DNA of 64,000 nt from Stenocarpella maydis (lineage: Eukaryota; Ascomycota; Sordariomycetes; Diaporthales; Diaporthaceae). Both the position numbers and the translations under genes were made by a program. The DNA is taken from NCBI GenBank assembly GCA_002270565.1, contig NQMI01000192.1:1-64000 (forward strand). The letters run 5' to 3'. Position 1 is the stretch's first letter. Every line of letters begins with the position of its first letter. Below are positions 58,627 through 64,000 of the stretch, piece after piece. A model generated the notes under the pieces. The model did no database searches and was not told where the DNA came from. It saw nothing but the letters and a program-made list of their open reading frames with translations.

Positions 58627-60513
58627 TCAGCCTAAAAAGAAGAAGAGCATACACGGGATGACCACAGACCATCTGATTAAGGCGATAGCGATCATAGCAG
58701 CAAATACTGTTATAGGCACCAAAGTCGTACTCATAATAGCCGCCCGGTACACACTTGACTCCTGGGTCACGGTGCCCGTTAAGGCCAAGTCCAAGGACGA
58801 CGCCATCGGGTTGTCCTCTGAACCAGCCTGCTCGCGCGAGAACAACGCAGATATCTAGCACGCACTCGCTGTGAGCTTCAATCCCCCTTGAAGAGGATGA
58901 TAAGCTGAAAGGCAATGAAGAGCACATACCAGCCCGTTCAGCCTCTCCGTGCGCGCCTTCAGGTCGACCAGAGTCTCCTCCAACGATGACATATGCCTCT
59001 CAACCGCGGGTATCGCCTCGATCATCCCCTGCATCGCCCTGTGGTACCGGTCCAGAAACAATGGCGCAACGACGTCGGCCACCACGGTCTCGTGCTCCCG
59101 CGAGATCATCTCCAGAATCTCCCTGCCCATCTTGATCTGCCGAAGCTTGCGCGCCGCGCTGTCGGCGACCTCGCCGGACTCCTGGGACCAGGAGATCAGC
59201 CTGTCGATGCTGAAGGGCTTCTGCTGTCTCGTCGGCGTGCCGGGTGACAAGTCGACGAAGCTAGGCTCTGTTGATAGCCGTGTTGCGTAGGCAGATGACT
59301 GCCGCGAGAGGGATCGGCTCTTGGATTGATTCGTCCTAGTCACTTCGCCTGTCCTGGCGTTCTCCGAGGTCCCGTTGGCAACCTTTCTCTCGATGTCCCT
59401 GACGTGCGGCAGGTCGCTTGCGCTGAGCTGGTCATCGAACGAGTGGAGCATGTGCAAGCAGGAGACGAAGCTCAGCAGAGGCGGCGCAAATATGTAACCA
59501 CTGTACATTTTCAACATGTTCCTGAAGCCCACCCAGGCTTCACTCGGGATGACTGCCCCTGCTTTGCTCTGCTTCTTCTTCGCAGAAGTGGTATCTGCGA
59601 CCGTACCCGGATCCTTTACCGGCGCTGGAGGTTTCCGGTCAATGAAGAGCCCTCTGGTTTCTAGACTTCGCCGATTAAACGTCCACACCAGAGCATAGTC
59701 CGCCGTCCCTATGAAGGTCGTCACAATACCCCTGGTGGTGTCATTGTACTCATGGAAGCCGTCGTAATCCCGGGCAATGAAGTAGAGTGCACCGTGATCT
59801 GCATCCATTGTGTCCACGTAAAGGTGGAGGAAGGCTTCCCGCGAGATGGCCATTGTGTTTGTATCAACATCCGATGTTTCGTCGCGGATCGCTCGTTGAA
59901 TGCAAACTATCTTCAACGAAGCAGCCGCCTCCAACTCCCCCGTTGCTTTGATGGAAGTGTCTTCACTAGCTTTCCCAGGTGACGTGCCTGTTGTCGCCGC
60001 CGTGGCCGATGTGCTGGACGTCTTTGCACTCGGCAGACTGACACTCCTCGAGTGACCCATAGTGCTGGCTGTTCTGCTATCTGTTGCCTGGCCCTGCGCC
60101 TTTCGCATCTTTCCGTCTGCCGGCTGTATCTGTGATCCATATCTTTTCGGGCTCGATGATACTGATTCGACAGGCTTCATTTTCATGAATGCAACGAGGT
60201 CTTCTTCATGCACCGTCCATTCATGAAAACTGGCGTGGTTGCCACCGCCGTCAGTTGCAGCTGAGCCTGTCGGCTTGGATGTGTCATCGTGCGATTTGCT
60301 GGCCGCTGCACTGCCAACGGAGACAGATTGGGCGTTTGGGATGCTCCCGATGGACTGTCGGTTTGATGCCACACCTATGGCGGGGAGTTGTGCATGTGGC
60401 GATTCAAAAGCGCCGATCTCTATGACGTTGTGGCGCTGAGAATCATCGTTGCTGCTCCGGAACTTCTGATGTCTGTCGAAGGTAGACTGCGCAAGGAGTT
60501 TTAAGCCCTCCAT
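58627..60513 (-). CDS. CorA-like membrane protein, second copy type
   Basis: Exon 60513-58930 and exon 58854-58627, joined by a 75-nt GT-AG intron in phase 0, give 603 aa. The N-terminal 190 residues are Ser/Thr-rich and disordered. A folded region follows (LKIVCIQRAIRDET, REAFLHLYVDTMDADHGALYFIARDYDGFHEY). Long helices then lead toward the membrane (ADSAARKLRQIKMGREILEMISREHETVVADVVAPLF, HMSSLEETLVDLKARTERLNGL), as in the stalk helix of CorA-type proteins. The second exon ends with a hydrophobic segment (AAIMSTTLVPITVFAAMIAIAL) and a second one (SVVIPCMLFFFLG) at the very C-terminus. No GMN Mg-channel signature is present. It is not closely similar to the CorA-like protein at 2892. Function unknown; membrane location is likely. 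Confidence 0.68.
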
Positions 60514-61544
60514 CGCCGAATGCTTGTTGCGAAAGGGTCTAGGTCACTTTCAAGGCTTTCACGATTGTGGATCCTGCAGAAGAGAACGTAACACCGGGAT
60601 TGGACCGGTGATGGACCGTTGAAGAGATGCAGGCGGAATGAGGTGGCCTGGGTGGGAACATTGAAGTGTGGCTTGAGGGGCTGAGGGGTAAGAGTAATGT
60701 GGCGAAATCTCTTGCCTTATTCCCAGCCAAGCGCATCACCTGCCAGAGTGGCAGACGTCTCAGCTTCCTTTCTGTTCGTCATCATGCGCCACTAGCAGCA
60801 GTCAGCTAGTCGTGAGATTGGCTGAACCCCCCAATGATTTGTGCAAGTACACTTAGCAAGCGCGCTGCAGTGCGACTAGTCGTCGCAAACAGCGACCAAC
60901 CCTGAGACCTGCTGTCTCATATTTCATGCGGCTCATACAAGAGAACCTTGGATCGCATCGTTGCTGGTCGCGAAATGCGGCAATATGGAAGGGCACCCAA
61001 GTGGCTGGGAGGCACATCAGAAATACCAAGCACCAAGATTCACAGATCCCTGCCTTGAATCCCGTCCGGGGAAAGCGAAATAGCCACAAAACCAAGGCTC
61101 ATGAACGTCTACCAGGTAAGCCATGTCTGCGTGTACATGATCTGACAGACATTCTGCCAACTTATTAGAAAGCTAGCAACCAACGGCTTTAGCCACATTA
61201 TTGGTTTACCTGCGGTCTGCTAGGGCGTCTAAACTAAATTCTTTAGAGCCTAGAACTTCTCGACATTTGACGGAGTGACCCTTTACCGCCAAAGGCATAA
61301 AGACATCTGGATATGTAAGAAGACCAAGATTATGGGATTGATTACCTCAGGCTGAGTAGCCAACAATATATGAATGTGGCACCTCTGGGTGTTATCATGA
61401 CGGCACGGACAAGATCTGTGACGAGAATCATTACCGTGAATTCATTTCATAATCAGGTTTTAAAATAACGTATTACCCACAACTCCAGCACAAAGAGTCC
61501 CGTTACTTTCTAGGGAATCGCAGACATTTTCCCCACCTCTGAGA
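60514..61544. other. Intergenic region
   Basis: No gene is supported. The left end should hold the promoter of the CorA-like gene, the right end the 3' flank of the rhodopsin-like gene. A CTAG-containing AT-richer part lies at about 61170-61260. Confidence 0.4.
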
Positions 61545-63089
61545 CTAAACCCTTGTTACCGTGATTTCTGTCTTCGCCATGATCTTTGTTGGCTCCAATA
61601 TGTGTTCCGTACTGTCCGTATTGCCATCTGCAACAGTTGATTCGGCGTTTGCGCGGTGTCCGGTCCCCAGTTGCATGTCCTGTGCATTGTGTGTCGATTT
61701 CCATGTGCGCAGAGCATATTGTGATCCAATCTTGTAGGCCGCCCCACCTGATTTTCCCTTGGAGCCAGTGGTGCTACGTTCCCTGAAATACTTGATCAAG
61801 GGAGATAGGCACGGGACACTGGCGACGATGACTCCCAGATTTGTCTCAACTGCAGACCACATAATCAGCGGTGCGCTGTCCGTATAGACAACTAGGCGCT
61901 TGACGGTCTGGATACGAATAATCTGGATTATCGTGATGAAGATACCCAGCCCAAAGAGCCCAAGAAGCACGACCTTTCTGCGATTTTGCATCTTGAGGCT
62001 CATGAGAACAGGGAATGGTAGAACCATGCTACACAGACATGAGTATGAGTGAATTTGTATTGGCGCACAGCTTGATTCCTGTCCCCAGGGCAGTACATCG
62101 CCGCCATGAATAACGCAAAAATGCTAGGCAAGGGCAGACTCACGCAGTGACATCAAATACGATTGTCAGAGAAGCCATAGCTGTGTATACGGGCACGCCC
62201 GGTAAGCATTTCTTATCAGCAATGCTGGTGTCCCACTGAGCTTGAACCTGTGGTCATTGTCAGCGACGGTATCTTTGACTGGGTCGAGAGGATATAGTTC
62301 GTACGGGCTGGCAAAGATTTATCTGCACCAGCAAGAACGTCAAGTGAAAAAGGACAGTGAGTAATATGACGACGAATGTAGTGTAACGATAGGCGCCTTT
62401 TGGCATGAATCGCAAATATGATAGCAGCAGGCTGAGTTTGAAGCCCAGGATGCTTGTAATGTAGCTACATTGCACACGTGTCAGTTCGGAAGTGTACACG
62501 TGCGGTGGTACCAGTTGCATGTTGCATTTTCCCGCTTACAATGGGGCACCCATGTATTGTATCTGAATAATGGTCATCAGTCTTCGACTTCTAGAACTCG
62601 ATAAGAACGGCCACTTACCAAGCCAAAGTTGTAAATGTCTTCTGTAGGCAAATCTTGGATGTTGCGTAGCCCCAGGCCCCATCGTGTCTCTAAGGGATGT
62701 GTTTATCAGTCACCTTGTGCATCGGCCGACATGGAAGAGAACATCGTTCTTACGAATGCAGGATAAAATTGCGAAGCCCGCAGATGCAATCTGACGAGTG
62801 TGAGTATTTTGTCGAAGCGACAGCCTCAGCTGATGTAAGGTGAACTCACCCATGCATATATTATTACCCAATCGTCTGCAATCAAAGTTATTCGCTGAAA
62901 TCAATTGACAAGATAGCTGATCTCGAGTCTGGGCTTACCTGCACCGAAGGCTTTAACCATGTGCTGACGGACATAGACGCGCATGGTTACGGCTACCATG
63001 GCAAGTATGGTCATTATAATCGCAATAGCTGAGATCCTGGGCCCATCTGTCGGGGCATCTGGGTCCACGGTGTTAAAAGTCCACCCCAT
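61545..63089 (-). CDS. Fungal rhodopsin-domain integral membrane protein (SAT4/Pth11-like), eight exons
   Basis: Exons read 63089-62939, 62875-62850, 62790-62754, 62689-62619, 62562-62540, 62464-62305, 62247-62144 and 62028-61545; phases fit and give 351 aa. Three exons are tiny (26, 37 and 23 nt). The protein has seven hydrophobic helices: AIAIIMTILAMVAVTMRVYV, DDWVIIYAWIASAGFAILSC, YITSILGFKLSLLLSYLRF, TTFVVILLTVLFHLTFLLVQI with the conserved LCQPV.AQWD, VYTAMASLTIVFDVTAMVLPFPVLMSL, KVVLLGLFGLGIFITIIQIIR, and APLIMWSAVETNLGVIVASVPCLSPL. DDW after helix 1, RWGLG, CxP...W and ETNLGVIVASVP are marks of this fungal family, which lacks the retinal Lys of true opsins. The cytosolic tail is Ser/Thr-rich. 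Some relatives act as hyphal surface sensors; the ligand here is unknown. Confidence 0.88.
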
Positions 63090-64000
63090 TCTGCCGAGCT
63101 CGGTCAGGGTCAGCGAGATCGGGCAGGGTCTGCTATGGCTGTTATGTGGATTCTGTTCGAGATCAGAACAATGCAGATCCGGAACGAAGCGGTTTACCGA
63201 ACAACCTGCATTCTATTGTGTAAAAGAGAAGACCGTCTGCTGCAGACAACCCTCAGAGACTTGCGTCTGCTATTTTAGTAAGTGGATGGGCTTCAAATAT
63301 GAGTGAAGAGCTGGAGAGAAACGACGCCAACCCATTCTAGACTCGGATCGCGGGCTGAACAGCATCTTGAATCACCGCTGGAACAGTTTATACCTCAAGA
63401 TTGCCAGCTTGCTGCGGCCCTTGCTCACTTCACACACTCGCATGAGCCCGGACCATACCAAGCGTACCAGTGGATGCCCAGGTGGAAGTCTCCACTCCCC
63501 TACCGAGATAGTTTGTGCTAAAGCTGTGTCTACCCTCATAATTACTGTAGAATTGGCAGCAGAATCTTCCACGCAAGCAGCTGAGGGGGTTTTCTTCTCC
63601 GCCCTTCTGCTTTCCGCCACATTTCTTTGTTCCTTTGGGACACCATGGTTCCGAACAGCCAAAGGACACACTACCTCTCTTGTTGCCTGCACCAGTGAAG
63701 TATACCCTGCCTACCCTGTTGTTAGAATCTCTTGTTTCAGTGGACGGAGATGTGTCCCCAACAACAGCTCCGCAGGGGGTCAGAAGTCACTTCAGCTGAG
63801 GACACCGCTGTTCGGAAGTTGATTTCGAAATTTGTTGGACATATGAGGGGAGGGGCATTCGAGTCCTTTTACCGTTAGAGGATGTCTCATGGACGGCAGT
63901 TAGCCGTCCTCGATGAACCGTCCCGCAGGTGCATTCACTCTAGCGCGCTAGATTCAGGGCGAGGTTCCAGAACAAAGCTTGTATCAAGGAGGGACTTTAA
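63090..64000. other. Region to window end
   Basis: Upstream sequence of the rhodopsin-like gene and beyond. The open frames at 63367-63822 (+) and 63692-63372 (-) overlap each other and resemble no family. No gene is supported. Confidence 0.35.

Noticed and set aside
61586..61786. Open frames on both strands within the last rhodopsin-like exon
   Set aside because: Shadows of the coding sequence at 61545-62028.

Overview
The window is a piece of a filamentous ascomycete genome, most likely a Sordariomycete. It has spliced genes with short GT-AG introns, GC-rich coding sequence and large intergenic spaces. It carries typical ascomycete genes: SconB/Met30, fungal acetyl-CoA carboxylase, NudE, a Clr5 protein, CorA-like membrane proteins and a fungal rhodopsin-domain membrane protein. 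It also holds fungal transposons whose bodies are AT-rich and full of transition-type damage, as left by repeat-induced point mutation (RIP). Runs of N at 14711-14715 and one N at 29120 show that this is a draft assembly, and both lie inside repeats.

Left core block (1-13.6 kb): the 5' end of a short-chain dehydrogenase (-), a secreted PLC-like phosphodiesterase (+), a six-exon CorA-like membrane protein (+), the sulfur regulator SconB (F-box plus WD40, -) and a two-exon Clr5-domain protein (+).

Accessory island (about 14.2-36.8 kb): at least three pogo/Fot1-type DNA transposons with TA target duplications, a small AT-rich non-autonomous relative (36.1-36.8 kb), and an 11.3 kb Copia retrotransposon. 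The Copia element has 213-bp LTRs, a perfect 5-bp target duplication and two partial, separately decayed internal regions. Host genes between these elements are damaged or marginal. A fungal protein kinase is cut at both ends by transposons. Beside it are a broken membrane-protein gene, a small intact two-TM protein and a RING-type gene.

Right core block (38.8-64 kb): a small velvet-like protein (+), acetyl-CoA carboxylase (four exons, 2281 aa, -), NudE (-), a relic of a GH95 alpha-fucosidase, an acidic protein of unknown function (-), a second CorA-like protein (-) and an eight-exon rhodopsin-like membrane protein (-).

The housekeeping genes do not form one pathway; the layout is ordinary fungal gene order interrupted by a repeat-rich island. 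The most unusual content is the kinase/membrane-protein group inside the island, the double-bodied Copia element, and several frame-restoring GT-AG segments that are too short to be ordinary introns.
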